A DNA stretch of 64,000 bases from CAZHJK01 sp964533275 (lineage in GTDB: Bacteria > Bacillota > Clostridia > Eubacteriales > Garciellaceae), in assembly GCA_964533275.1 (NCBI GenBank), contig CAZHJK010000002.1:62001-126000 (forward strand). The letters are read 5' to 3'. Below the pieces are notes generated by a model, which did no database searches, was not told the origin of the DNA, and saw only the letters and a program-made list of their open reading frames with translations. The position numbers were made by a program, and so were the translations under genes. Below, piece by piece: positions 35,670 through 43,164 of the stretch; the stretch's first letter is position 1, and every line of letters starts with the position of its first letter.

Positions 35670-36902
35670 TTACTCTAAGACTTCATCTGTTTTTTCTTGT
35701 ATGTTAATTGTTACAATATTTGGCTCGATACCTTCTAATATAACACCCTCAGGTAAGTCTAATTTTAATTCAACTTCATGTTTTCCAACTTGTAAATCCG
35801 AGGCATCAATATACAAAGAAATATTTTCCTCACTAATCTCATCTATTTGATTTTTAATCCCCTTTAAGGTAATTAATATTGGTTCATCGACTATGTTTTC
35901 TTGAACAACTAACTCTTCCTTAAGATTAGTTATATTTATATTACTTGTTTCAAATGTTCTTTCAACATAGGGCTCAATAGTTATCTTTACCATTATGGCA
36001 GCCTCTCCATTAATAATTTCTACTCCTTCAGGTAGAAGCAGCTTAATCTTTTTTTCAAAGGACTTTGTCTGTCCTTCAACATTAATGCTCTCTGTTGAAA
36101 TGTTATCAATAACATTTAGTTTTGCTGAAGCACCTCCGATTCTTATATCAGTAGGGTTAGTAACCACATTTGTAATTACATAATCTTCTGGTACATCTCC
36201 ATTAATTTGTGTTTTAACAGGAACGCTCTTTGTTAGCCCGATTGGTATAGTAACATCTACATTTCTTGGTGAAATATTAACACCCTTAACTTCTTCTCCA
36301 TTAATATCTACAGCCATTAATGGCAATTGCCTGCTGATTTCGCCAGTTGCATTGGTGATATCAATTACGGCAACTACTTCACTTACACTATTTAGTATAG
36401 TTTCTGCTCCTTCTATTGTAGCTTTAGTTGGATTGGAAACATAGGATAGTGATGCCATACCTTCAGCCGGATTACCTGTTATATTTATTTTTATATTTCT
36501 CTCCTGTGTTACTATTTGGTCTAGAACAATCTCAATAGCATCTGGATTTTTTCTGGTTATCTCTATATCATCGGGAATTCCATAGATGCTTACGGGTAAG
36601 TAGTGGGATCCCTTACTATTTAGTCTAGAAAGGTCTGCTTCCACCCTTATTGCATTTTTATTAATTTTATAAAGTTGATTCCTTCTACCATCGACTCTAA
36701 TATTAATGGTATACTCTTGGGAATTGCTTATCACCAAGCCCTTTTCCTCAAGTGTCTCGATATTTGTTAATTCTACTGGAATATCATTAATATTATCGTA
36801 AGTTTCAGGATTTTGATCGTTAATCACATACATCCATAGTAATAAGGCTACTACAATGGATAATACCCACATGGTTTTATTGTTATTGAATAAATTATTC
36901 AT
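35670..36902 (-). CDS. cdaR: YbbR-domain regulator of diadenylate cyclase
   Basis: A 410-residue protein with one N-terminal membrane helix (WVLSIVVALLLWMYVIN) and an extracellular part made of about four YbbR repeats, each marked by a P-ITV-like strand and the pattern GxxxxL.V. CdaR proteins bind the membrane diadenylate cyclase CdaA and tune its activity. The gene overlaps cdaA by eight bases. Length is in the usual range. Confidence 0.88.
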   Translation of the reverse strand: MNNLFNNNKTMWVLSIVVALLLWMYVINDQNPETYDNINDIPVELTNIETLEEKGLVISNSQEYTINIRVDGRRNQLYKINKNAIRVEADLSRLNSKGSHYLPVSIYGIPDDIEITRKNPDAIEIVLDQIVTQERNIKINITGNPAEGMASLSYVSNPTKATIEGAETILNSVSEVVAVIDITNATGEISRQLPLMAVDINGEEVKGVNISPRNVDVTIPIGLTKSVPVKTQINGDVPEDYVITNVVTNPTDIRIGGASAKLNVIDNISTESINVEGQTKSFEKKIKLLLPEGVEIINGEAAIMVKITIEPYVERTFETSNINITNLKEELVVQENIVDEPILITLKGIKNQIDEISEENISLYIDASDLQVGKHEVELKLDLPEGVILEGIEPNIVTINIQEKTDEVLE

Positions 36903-37734
36903 TCTTATTCCTCCACTTTATCCAATTAAATTGCAAGTGATTTTGTTCCTTTTCCACCAACAAATTAATCAAAATCTGTTTAAGGGATTTTATATCTAAA
37001 TATCTAGATAATTTACCGTTTAAAGCCATAGATATAATGCCTGTTTCTTCTGAAACAATAACTACAACTGCATCAGAGCTTTCTGTAATACCTAAACCTG
37101 CTCTGTGGCGTGTTCCAACTTGATTGCTGAGATTTTGATTTTCAGTAAGAGGAAGAAAACAGCCTGCAGCCATAATTCTATTATTACGGATAATCATTGC
37201 CCCGTCATGTAGTGGCGTATTAGGTATAAATGTATTTAAAAGGAGTTCTCCTGATACTAAGGAATCCATTTTAATACCTGTATCTATAACATCTCCTAAT
37301 TTTGTTTCTCTTTCAAATACAATAAGGGCACCTGTCTTCTCTTGGGCAAGCATTTGAACAGCCTTTATTACTTCATCAATGGTCTTTGTAGGTTGATCCT
37401 CTTGTTTTCCAATAAAAACATTAGAAAAAAATCTACTACGGCCAAGATGTTCTAAGGCTCGTCTTAATTCAGGCTGGAATACTACTAAAAGAGCAATAAC
37501 ACCCACAGTCATGGTGTTTCTCAAAATCCAATTTATAGTATAAAGTCCTACCCACTCACTTATTTGGGTAGCTAATAAAATAAGTATAATTCCCCTTATA
37601 AGTTGGCCTGCTCTAGTTTCCTTAATAAGTCCTATAACCTTATAAAAAACATAAGCAACAATAGCAATATCAATAAAATCCCGTATTCTTATGTTATAAA
37701 ATAATTCCTTTAGAAACTCAACAAATTGTTCCAT
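36895..37734 (-). CDS. cdaA: Diadenylate cyclase
   Basis: A 279-residue enzyme that makes the second messenger c-di-AMP from two ATP. Three N-terminal membrane helices are followed by the DAC domain with the active-site motifs DGAMII and TRHRAGLG. c-di-AMP controls potassium, osmolyte and wall homeostasis in Firmicutes. It forms a pair with cdaR; the glmM gene usually linked to them is displaced by the catabolic operon. A minus-strand TATAAT near 37835 may be its -10 box. Confidence 0.95.
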   Translation of the reverse strand: MEQFVEFLKELFYNIRIRDFIDIAIVAYVFYKVIGLIKETRAGQLIRGIILILLATQISEWVGLYTINWILRNTMTVGVIALLVVFQPELRRALEHLGRSRFFSNVFIGKQEDQPTKTIDEVIKAVQMLAQEKTGALIVFERETKLGDVIDTGIKMDSLVSGELLLNTFIPNTPLHDGAMIIRNNRIMAAGCFLPLTENQNLSNQVGTRHRAGLGITESSDAVVVIVSEETGIISMALNGKLSRYLDIKSLKQILINLLVEKEQNHLQFNWIKWRNKNE

Positions 37735-38025
37735 TGTTGTTCCTCACCTTTTCCAATAATTAAATAAAGTTTATATAATTTTTTAAATGCATTATTGTGT
37801 ATAAATTCAATATTTTTATCTCTACCTTAATTATACACTAGTTTATAGGGTTCTAAAACGATTTTTTATGGACTTTTCTGCAATATAAAAATTATCCACA
37901 GAATCGTGAATATTATATCATTTATTTAAAAATATATTAAATTAGAAAATTGCATAATTAAAATATCTCCAAAATAAAGACTTTTGATAACATATTATGC
38001 AATCATTTTATATTGTGTTATATCT

Positions 38026-38283
38026 TTAAAGTTTCGTAAAATAAAACAAAATATTATAGGCAACATAAACTAGAACTATAAAAATAAGGAAGCTCAAAAA
38101 ATAACCTAGTATTATTCCAATTGATATTCTGGTCCTTTTTAATAATATCGGTATTATAATAATAAAAATATATATTAATATTAAAATGGGTATACTTATT
38201 TTTTCTGTAAGTATACCCTGTGCTATTAACATGATCATCCCTATAATTAATCCAAATTGAAAAAGTTGATTTTTCCTTATCAT
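38026..38283 (-). CDS. Small membrane protein of unknown function
   Basis: An 85-residue, very hydrophobic protein with three predicted membrane segments and no motif that I recognise. It lies 76 bases downstream of trpP and may be the last gene of the trpS-trpP transcript, but a hairpin-like AGTATT/AATACT stretch between them could end transcription earlier. AT-rich and low in complexity; a real gene is likely but not certain. Confidence 0.5.
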   Translation of the reverse strand: MIRKNQLFQFGLIIGMIMLIAQGILTEKISIPILILIYIFIIIIPILLKRTRISIGIILGYFLSFLIFIVLVYVAYNILFYFTKL

Positions 38284-38359
38284 TACACAGCTCCTTATTA
38301 TCCTTTTTATTATTTTATGCAGTATTTTTTATAAAAAGAATACTAAGGTAATAATGTTA

Positions 38360-38893
38360 TTAACCCTGTATTTGTTCTAATAAGGTGGGATTTACTTTTT
38401 TAATTGATGTGGTTATGAGCTTATATAAAAAAGCACATACGAATATATTACTTATAGCAGTTGGTAATACTACACTAAAAAATAATACAGAAAAGGCGTC
38501 AGGCAAGCCCGCAAACACAGATGCACTGCCTAAAAATATACTACCACTTACTATAGTGCCTAGAAACCCAATTATTCCCATTTTTATTCCTTGGGGTAGG
38601 TTATTTCCGAGACTCATTAGTAAGAATACAACCATTGAAGTAATTGTTTTGTCAATTATATTAGGTAGTTGTCCTCCCGGAAACTTTGTAGTTAAAGCTG
38701 CTATTATACCTGCAGCAATACCGGCAACTAAAGATGTTTTAAAATCCTTGTTTATAGCTATTATTATAAATAATATTGCTGTCATGTAATCAAAAGTTAC
38801 TGCACCCAATCCTGCTGGTGCTATTTGATGAAGTATAAAGCCAACTGACAATAAAATCCCACTAACAGTTAATTTTTTTACATCGTTTATCAT
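38360..38893 (-). CDS. trpP: Tryptophan transporter TrpP-like
   Basis: A 177-residue membrane protein with five to six hydrophobic segments. AALTTKFPGGQLPNIIDK near residue 65-85 and the late FSVVLPTAISN segment match Bacillus TrpP (YhaG), the tryptophan transporter. It lies 104 bases downstream of trpS, so uptake and charging of tryptophan probably share the trpS T-box. Ribosome site TGGAGGAAT. The leader in front of it contains a short Trp-rich frame, described separately. Confidence 0.85.
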   Translation of the reverse strand: MINDVKKLTVSGILLSVGFILHQIAPAGLGAVTFDYMTAILFIIIAINKDFKTSLVAGIAAGIIAALTTKFPGGQLPNIIDKTITSMVVFLLMSLGNNLPQGIKMGIIGFLGTIVSGSIFLGSASVFAGLPDAFSVLFFSVVLPTAISNIFVCAFLYKLITTSIKKVNPTLLEQIQG

Positions 38894-38981
38894 TGATATT
38901 CCTCCATTTAATTTTATTATTTTGTAATAATTATAGAACCACCAATCTGATGTTCATGTCATTTGGCTTCACCTCCTTATA
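38894..38981 (-). promoter_or_regulatory. trpP leader with strong ribosome site and Trp-rich frame
   Basis: Shortly after the trpS stop codon the minus strand reads AAGGAGGTGAAGCCAA, then ATG ACA TGA. The same frame continues past the TGA as Thr-Ser-Asp-Trp-Trp-Phe-Tyr-Asn-Tyr-Tyr and stays open into the trpP start at 38893. Such a strong ribosome site serving only a two-codon frame is odd. It may be a leader that senses tryptophan, or a translational coupling device; neither is proven. Confidence 0.35.
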
Positions 38982-38997
38982 TTTCTATTAAAAAATA

Positions 38998-40002
38998 TTA
39001 CTTCATTTGATATAACCCTATTTTTCTTTTTACCTTACTTAAGGTTTTATATGACATTCTTTGTGCCTTATCTGCCCCTTCTTTTATTAGATTATTAATA
39101 TAGGTCTTTTCTGCAGAAAGTTCTTTAAATCTTTCCTGTATAGGCAATAATGTTTCAACTATGGCTTCTCCTACTGTATTTTTAAATTGACCATATCCAA
39201 CACCTGCAAACTCATTTTCAATATCCTTCATGCTCTTTCCAGTAATGCTTGAGTATATTTCCATTAAATTGCTTATGCCTGCTTTATTTTTAGTATCATA
39301 ACGCACTTCATTATCCGAATCAGTTATAGATCTTTTTATCTTCTTCATAATGCTTGAGGGTTCTTCTAATAGGGTAATATAGGCATTCTCATTTTCATCT
39401 GATTTGGACATTTTTTTATCTGGCTCCTGTAAACTCATAACCCTAGCACCGGCCTTTGGAAAATAGCCCTCTGGTACTACAAAGGTAGGACTATAGGAGT
39501 TATTAAATCTGATAGCGATATCCCTTGAAAGTTCAATATGCTGTTTTTGATCCTGCCCAACTGGTACCAAATCCGTTTGATATAGAAGTATATCTGCTGC
39601 CATTAATGATGGATAGGTATATAGTCCAGCATTAATATTGTCTGAATGTTTTGTTGACTTATCTTTAAATTGAGTCATTCTGTTTAATTCTCCCATATAG
39701 GTATAACAATTTAAAATCCAAGCTAGTTCTGCATGCGCCGGTACATGGGATTGTATAAATAGTAGTGCTTGTTCTGGATTTATACCACAGGCTATTAACT
39801 GAACAAAGGAATCGTATGTCCTTTTTCTAAGATCCTTTGGCTCCTGTCTTACAGTTAGTGCATGCATATCAACAATACAAAATATACAATTATGTTCATT
39901 TTGAAGCTTTGTCCAGTTTTTTAATGCTCCTAGGTAATTACCCAAGGTAAAATACCCTGATGGTTGAATTCCACTAAAGATTATCTTTTTATTTTCTTCC
40001 AT
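38998..40002 (-). CDS. trpS: Tryptophanyl-tRNA synthetase
   Basis: A class I synthetase of about 334 residues that charges tRNA(Trp). The N-terminal FSGIQPSGYFTLGNYLGA contains the HIGH-type motif in the TLGN form, DQKQHIELSRDIA follows mid-protein, and the KMSKS loop is MSKSDENENAYI. I chose the ATG eight bases after AAAGG; other ATG/GTG codons within three positions are possible. It is controlled by a T-box leader about 200 bases upstream and is followed by trpP. Confidence 0.96.
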   Translation of the reverse strand: MEENKKIIFSGIQPSGYFTLGNYLGALKNWTKLQNEHNCIFCIVDMHALTVRQEPKDLRKRTYDSFVQLIACGINPEQALLFIQSHVPAHAELAWILNCYTYMGELNRMTQFKDKSTKHSDNINAGLYTYPSLMAADILLYQTDLVPVGQDQKQHIELSRDIAIRFNNSYSPTFVVPEGYFPKAGARVMSLQEPDKKMSKSDENENAYITLLEEPSSIMKKIKRSITDSDNEVRYDTKNKAGISNLMEIYSSITGKSMKDIENEFAGVGYGQFKNTVGEAIVETLLPIQERFKELSAEKTYINNLIKEGADKAQRMSYKTLSKVKRKIGLYQMK

Positions 40003-40060
40003 TTTCATCACCTTTCTTTCATTAGTTATCAGTTATGCAAGTTCCTAGTTGCTTGTTGTA

Positions 40061-40083
40061 GGGAACTGTGTCCTCACAGTTCC
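40061..40083. repeat. GGAACTGTG hairpin
   Basis: Perfect 9-bp stem GGAACTGTG/CACAGTTCC with loop TCCT, followed by GCCGTCCCTC. It lies between trpS and its T-box, next to the heptamer array, and resembles the hairpins at 17192-17216 and 46321-46372. Confidence 0.6.
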
Positions 40084-40107
40084 GCCGTCCCTCAAAGGAA
40101 TACCAAT

Positions 40108-40196
40108 ATCTAGCATCTAGCATCTAGTATCTAGTATCTAGCAACTAGCAACTAGTATCTAGTATCTAGCAACTAGTATCTAGTATCTATTAACTA
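40108..40196. repeat. Heptamer tandem repeat array (ATCTAGY / AACTAGY)
   Basis: Eleven consecutive 7-base units of the form A(T/A)CTAG(C/T) from 40108 to 40184, then two degenerate units. ATCTAGC, ATCTAGT, AACTAGC and AACTAGT variants are mixed. An inverted copy of the unit (CTAGTTGC) stands at 40045-40052. It is transcribed within the trpS leader between the T-box terminator and the gene. Confidence 0.85.
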
Positions 40197-40209
40197 TTCC
40201 CAAAAATAA

Positions 40210-40440
40210 CAAAAACCCTTCATCCCTATTAGGGACGAAAGGTTATCTTCCGCGTTGCCACCCAGATTAAGTATAATTATATACTTCTCTTTAAAAAGAT
40301 ACGGAGTAATTAACTCGATATCCTGTCCTTATAACATAGGACTAACGGCTCAGGCTAATTTAATTTTCGCCCTGCTTTTTGTGAACCCATTCAATACCCA
40401 CTCGATGCCGAACTTCCACCTGTCTTCGACTCGCTAATAT
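40210..40440 (-). promoter_or_regulatory. T-box riboswitch of trpS(-trpP)
   Basis: The minus strand has the T-box sequence TGGGTGGCAACGCG (40251-40264). It is followed by a terminator, AACCTTTCGTCCCT paired with AGGGATGAAGGGTT and TTTTTG. Upstream are a stem-I region with GCGAGTCGAAG and a TGAGCCGTTA segment. Uncharged tRNA(Trp) would bind and prevent termination. A TGG in GAATGGGTT (40387-40389) is a candidate specifier codon; I have not folded the RNA to confirm it. Confidence 0.9.
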
Positions 40441-40504
40441 CAAGAAATGATATTTACTATTTTCACGCCTTAAATTTATTCTTATTAATTTTTCTTTTTT
40501 AATA

Positions 40505-40533
40505 ATTATATTCATGATTATTAGATTTGTCAA
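40505..40533 (-). promoter_or_regulatory. Promoter of trpS
   Basis: Consensus TTGACA (40528-40533) and TATAAT (40505-40510) with 17 bases between them on the minus strand, ahead of the T-box. Confidence 0.88.
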
Positions 40534-40573
40534 TAACTATCTTGTATATATTAATACTTATTAATAATTATAT

Positions 40574-41209
40574 TTATTCTATAAAGAAATTTATAATTTT
40601 TTTATATATTTCTTCTAAGCTCATATAAGTAGTATCAATCATAAGTAATGGAAGTTTAGTTTTCCTAGTAAGTTCAATCAAATCCTTTTGTTGATTTATA
40701 TAATGCTTTATTATTTCTTTTTCTGTTTTTCCATACCTTGATAAATACTTACGCCACGGTTCTCCCCTTCTATTAATTAATCTATCACTAAAAACTTTAT
40801 CTTTCATAGTCAAAAGACAAACCTTAGATCCTAAGTTGTATAGCCGATTATCGATATCTTCTACATCTTCCCATCCAAGATAAGAGTAATATGAAACATG
40901 GGTGAGGTGAAATCTTTCTAAAATATAATAAAATTGTAGATGACTCCATCCTCTATTTAATAATTTAAGCTGATAATTTTCCAATGGTGAGATTATATCC
41001 TCCAAAAGCTTTATATTATTTGTTTTATCTAGCTTACCATCATTAAATTGTTTTTCTAAAACCCTTTGGGTTATTTCCTCGGAAAATATAAATTCAGAAG
41101 AACATTTCAGTTTTTGTCCAATATTATCCTGTCTTAATTTCTCTAGCAAGCTAGTTTTACCGGTTCCTGGTATACCTTCAATAATTAATCCCTTACATGT
41201 TTTCATCAT
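40574..41209 (-). CDS. P-loop kinase-like protein
   Basis: A 211-residue soluble protein with Walker A IEGIPGTGKTSLLEKL at the N terminus and an Arg-rich lid-like segment RLINRRGEPWRKYLSRYG, the general layout of thymidylate/nucleoside-kinase-like P-loop enzymes. I do not recognise the exact family or substrate. AGGAG lies eight bases before the ATG. It is divergent from murI and separated from the trpS promoter region by about 40 bases; no operon partner. Confidence 0.6.
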   Translation of the reverse strand: MMKTCKGLIIEGIPGTGKTSLLEKLRQDNIGQKLKCSSEFIFSEEITQRVLEKQFNDGKLDKTNNIKLLEDIISPLENYQLKLLNRGWSHLQFYYILERFHLTHVSYYSYLGWEDVEDIDNRLYNLGSKVCLLTMKDKVFSDRLINRRGEPWRKYLSRYGKTEKEIIKHYINQQKDLIELTRKTKLPLLMIDTTYMSLEEIYKKIINFFIE

Positions 41210-41390
41210 TAGTCTAACTCCTAATCTATTTAGAAAATAATCATACTTACTCTATTTCCTATTATATATTATAGACTATTTGTTTAAGTTTAAAAAAATT
41301 ATTATCACTATATTTTTTGATTGGCATTATATATTTGATATAATAATAATAGATGAAATTATTATCTTAATTTATGGGGGTGACTACATA

Positions 41391-42188
41391 ATGCGACCTA
41401 ACAACTTTTCAATTGGCGTGCTTGATTCTGGGGTTGGCGGTCTTACGGTTGTAAAAGAAATTCAAAAACAATTACCTAAAGAAAATATTGTATATTTTGG
41501 AGATAGTCATAATATGCCTTACGGAAATAAGGATCCTGAAGAAATTACTTCCTTAACAAAAAGAATTATATCATTTTTAGAAACCCAGGATGTTAAAGTA
41601 ATACTATTAGCTTGTAATACTATTTCCTCACAAATAGAGGATCTTATACCCTTAACTGATATTCCTATCTTTGATATTATATATCCAGGTTGTTTAGCTG
41701 CTATTGAAAATGATCCAAGTGAAGGTGTTGGGCTGATAGCTACTGAGGCTACAGTAAAAGCTAATATCTATGGGGAAACTCTAAAATCTTTAAAACCTGA
41801 AATAGAATTTTTACCAAGGGGAAGTCGTGATCTTGCAAGAATTATTGAAAAAAATAATACAGATTCTCAACAATTAGAAGATATAATACGACAGGCAGTT
41901 GATCCTTTGTTAATCAAGGCACCAATAAAAAATTTAATACTTGGTTGCACTCACTATCCTATTGTATCTGCGGATATCTCTAAACTATACCCTAAACTAA
42001 ATCTTATAAATCCTGCAGTTAAGCTAGTAGAGGTCGTAAATGGCTATTTGGAAAAGAATAATCTATCAGCTACCAATTCCAATCCAGAACTTAAGATTTT
42101 CACTTCCGGTCAAATGGACGACTTTCTTCCTTTTATTGATCAACTTGGCATTAAAAACTATGATTTAATAAAAAAAGTATTAGATTAG
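41391..42188 (+). CDS. murI: Glutamate racemase
   Basis: A 265-residue enzyme that makes D-glutamate for peptidoglycan. GVLDSGVGGLTV, GDSHNMPYG, the first catalytic cysteine in LLACNTISS and the second in LGCTHYP are all present. The ATG follows GGGGGTGAC; 37 further codons in frame upstream are low-complexity and unsupported. It is a single gene on the plus strand ending at a hairpin (42215-42237). Confidence 0.95.
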   Translation: MRPNNFSIGVLDSGVGGLTVVKEIQKQLPKENIVYFGDSHNMPYGNKDPEEITSLTKRIISFLETQDVKVILLACNTISSQIEDLIPLTDIPIFDIIYPGCLAAIENDPSEGVGLIATEATVKANIYGETLKSLKPEIEFLPRGSRDLARIIEKNNTDSQQLEDIIRQAVDPLLIKAPIKNLILGCTHYPIVSADISKLYPKLNLINPAVKLVEVVNGYLEKNNLSATNSNPELKIFTSGQMDDFLPFIDQLGIKNYDLIKKVLD

Positions 42189-42214
42189 ATTTATATTTAT
42201 AATAGGCATAATTG

Positions 42215-42237
42215 AATCCGGGTGGGCAGAGTTTGTC
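42215..42237 (+). terminator. Terminator after murI
   Basis: GGGTGGGC/GTCCGCCC stem (8 bp, two G-T pairs), loop AGAGTTT, followed by CCTTTT on the plus strand. Confidence 0.6.
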
Positions 42238-42280
42238 CGCCCCTTTTCCCATATGGTATTTCTATACTAACTTTATATAC

Positions 42281-43003
42281 TTATCTCGTTACACTTTCAA
42301 CATAAGAATAGTAATTCATAATTCCAACATATATTGCCCAGGCAACTTGGTTTTGATATTTCTCATCGTTAAGTAATTTCTCTTCTTCTGGATTAGAGAG
42401 AAATCCACCCTCTACTAATATAGAAGGTATCCCATTTTCCTTGAGGATATAATAGCTATCTGTAGACTTTATTTGTCTATCATTTCCTCTATTTAATATA
42501 GTTCTTAATTCTTCCTGAATAAATTCGGCTAAAATCTCACTTTCTTTTTCTCCCTCAGGATAGAAGGTCTGTGCCCCATAGTATTTCGAAGAAGGAAAAC
42601 TATTTAAATGAATACTTATAAATAAATCTCCATTGCTCTCCTGGATTAGCTTTCTCCTATTACGCAAATCCTCATTCTTTTTTTGCCTCAGGGTATTAGA
42701 ATCCTCTGTAAATAAACCTTCATCTATACACCTGGTCAGAATAGCAACCCCTCCGCTTTCTTCAATAAAGTAGCGGAGTTTTTGTGAGATTTTTAGATTT
42801 AAGTCCTTTTCATGATCTCCTTGGGTTCCAGTCTTTCCCGGATCCACTCCTCCATGTCCTGCATCAATTATTATTACCTTATTAAAGTTAGGGTAGTTAA
42901 AGGTCGTTACCACTTTATAATAAAGTTGATGATAAAAGTTTATTAAAACCATTATGATTATTAGTAAAAGAAATAACTTTAGTAATGACTTCAACATTTT
43001 CAA
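42281..43003 (-). CDS. cwlD: N-acetylmuramoyl-L-alanine amidase (CwlD-like)
   Basis: A 240-residue Amidase_3 enzyme with one N-terminal membrane helix. The zinc-binding series is complete: IDAGHGGVDPG, a Glu in the EKDLNL segment, SIHLNSF and the catalytic Glu in LVEGGFLSN. Size and the anchor match CwlD, which prepares muramic-delta-lactam in spore cortex. This would imply a spore former, though other cell-wall roles are possible. The start is a TTG six bases after GGGGAG; an ATG two codons later is the alternative. Confidence 0.82.
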   Translation of the reverse strand: MKMLKSLLKLFLLLIIIMVLINFYHQLYYKVVTTFNYPNFNKVIIIDAGHGGVDPGKTGTQGDHEKDLNLKISQKLRYFIEESGGVAILTRCIDEGLFTEDSNTLRQKKNEDLRNRRKLIQESNGDLFISIHLNSFPSSKYYGAQTFYPEGEKESEILAEFIQEELRTILNRGNDRQIKSTDSYYILKENGIPSILVEGGFLSNPEEEKLLNDEKYQNQVAWAIYVGIMNYYSYVESVTR

Positions 43004-43164
43004 AACATTCTCCCCTTTGCACTATACTCACTCTTTTACTATAAAGTTATTCAAGGAGTAAACTGCTTTATTACAATTAGAAGAATTATTCTTATAAAAA
43101 ACAAAATAATACTAATGGGTCATTTCTTATGTAACTTTTATCTTTGTATTTCAATATTTTATTT

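Noticed and set aside
38385..38789. Plus-strand open frame antisense to trpP
   Set aside because: It mirrors the hydrophobic trpP gene in the opposite direction and lacks a ribosome site.
40108..40196. CRISPR array
   Set aside because: The period is 7 bases without spacers, and no cas genes are in the window; it is a simple heptamer repeat.
40255..40437. Plus-strand open frame in the trpS leader
   Set aside because: It runs against the T-box RNA and has no coding features.
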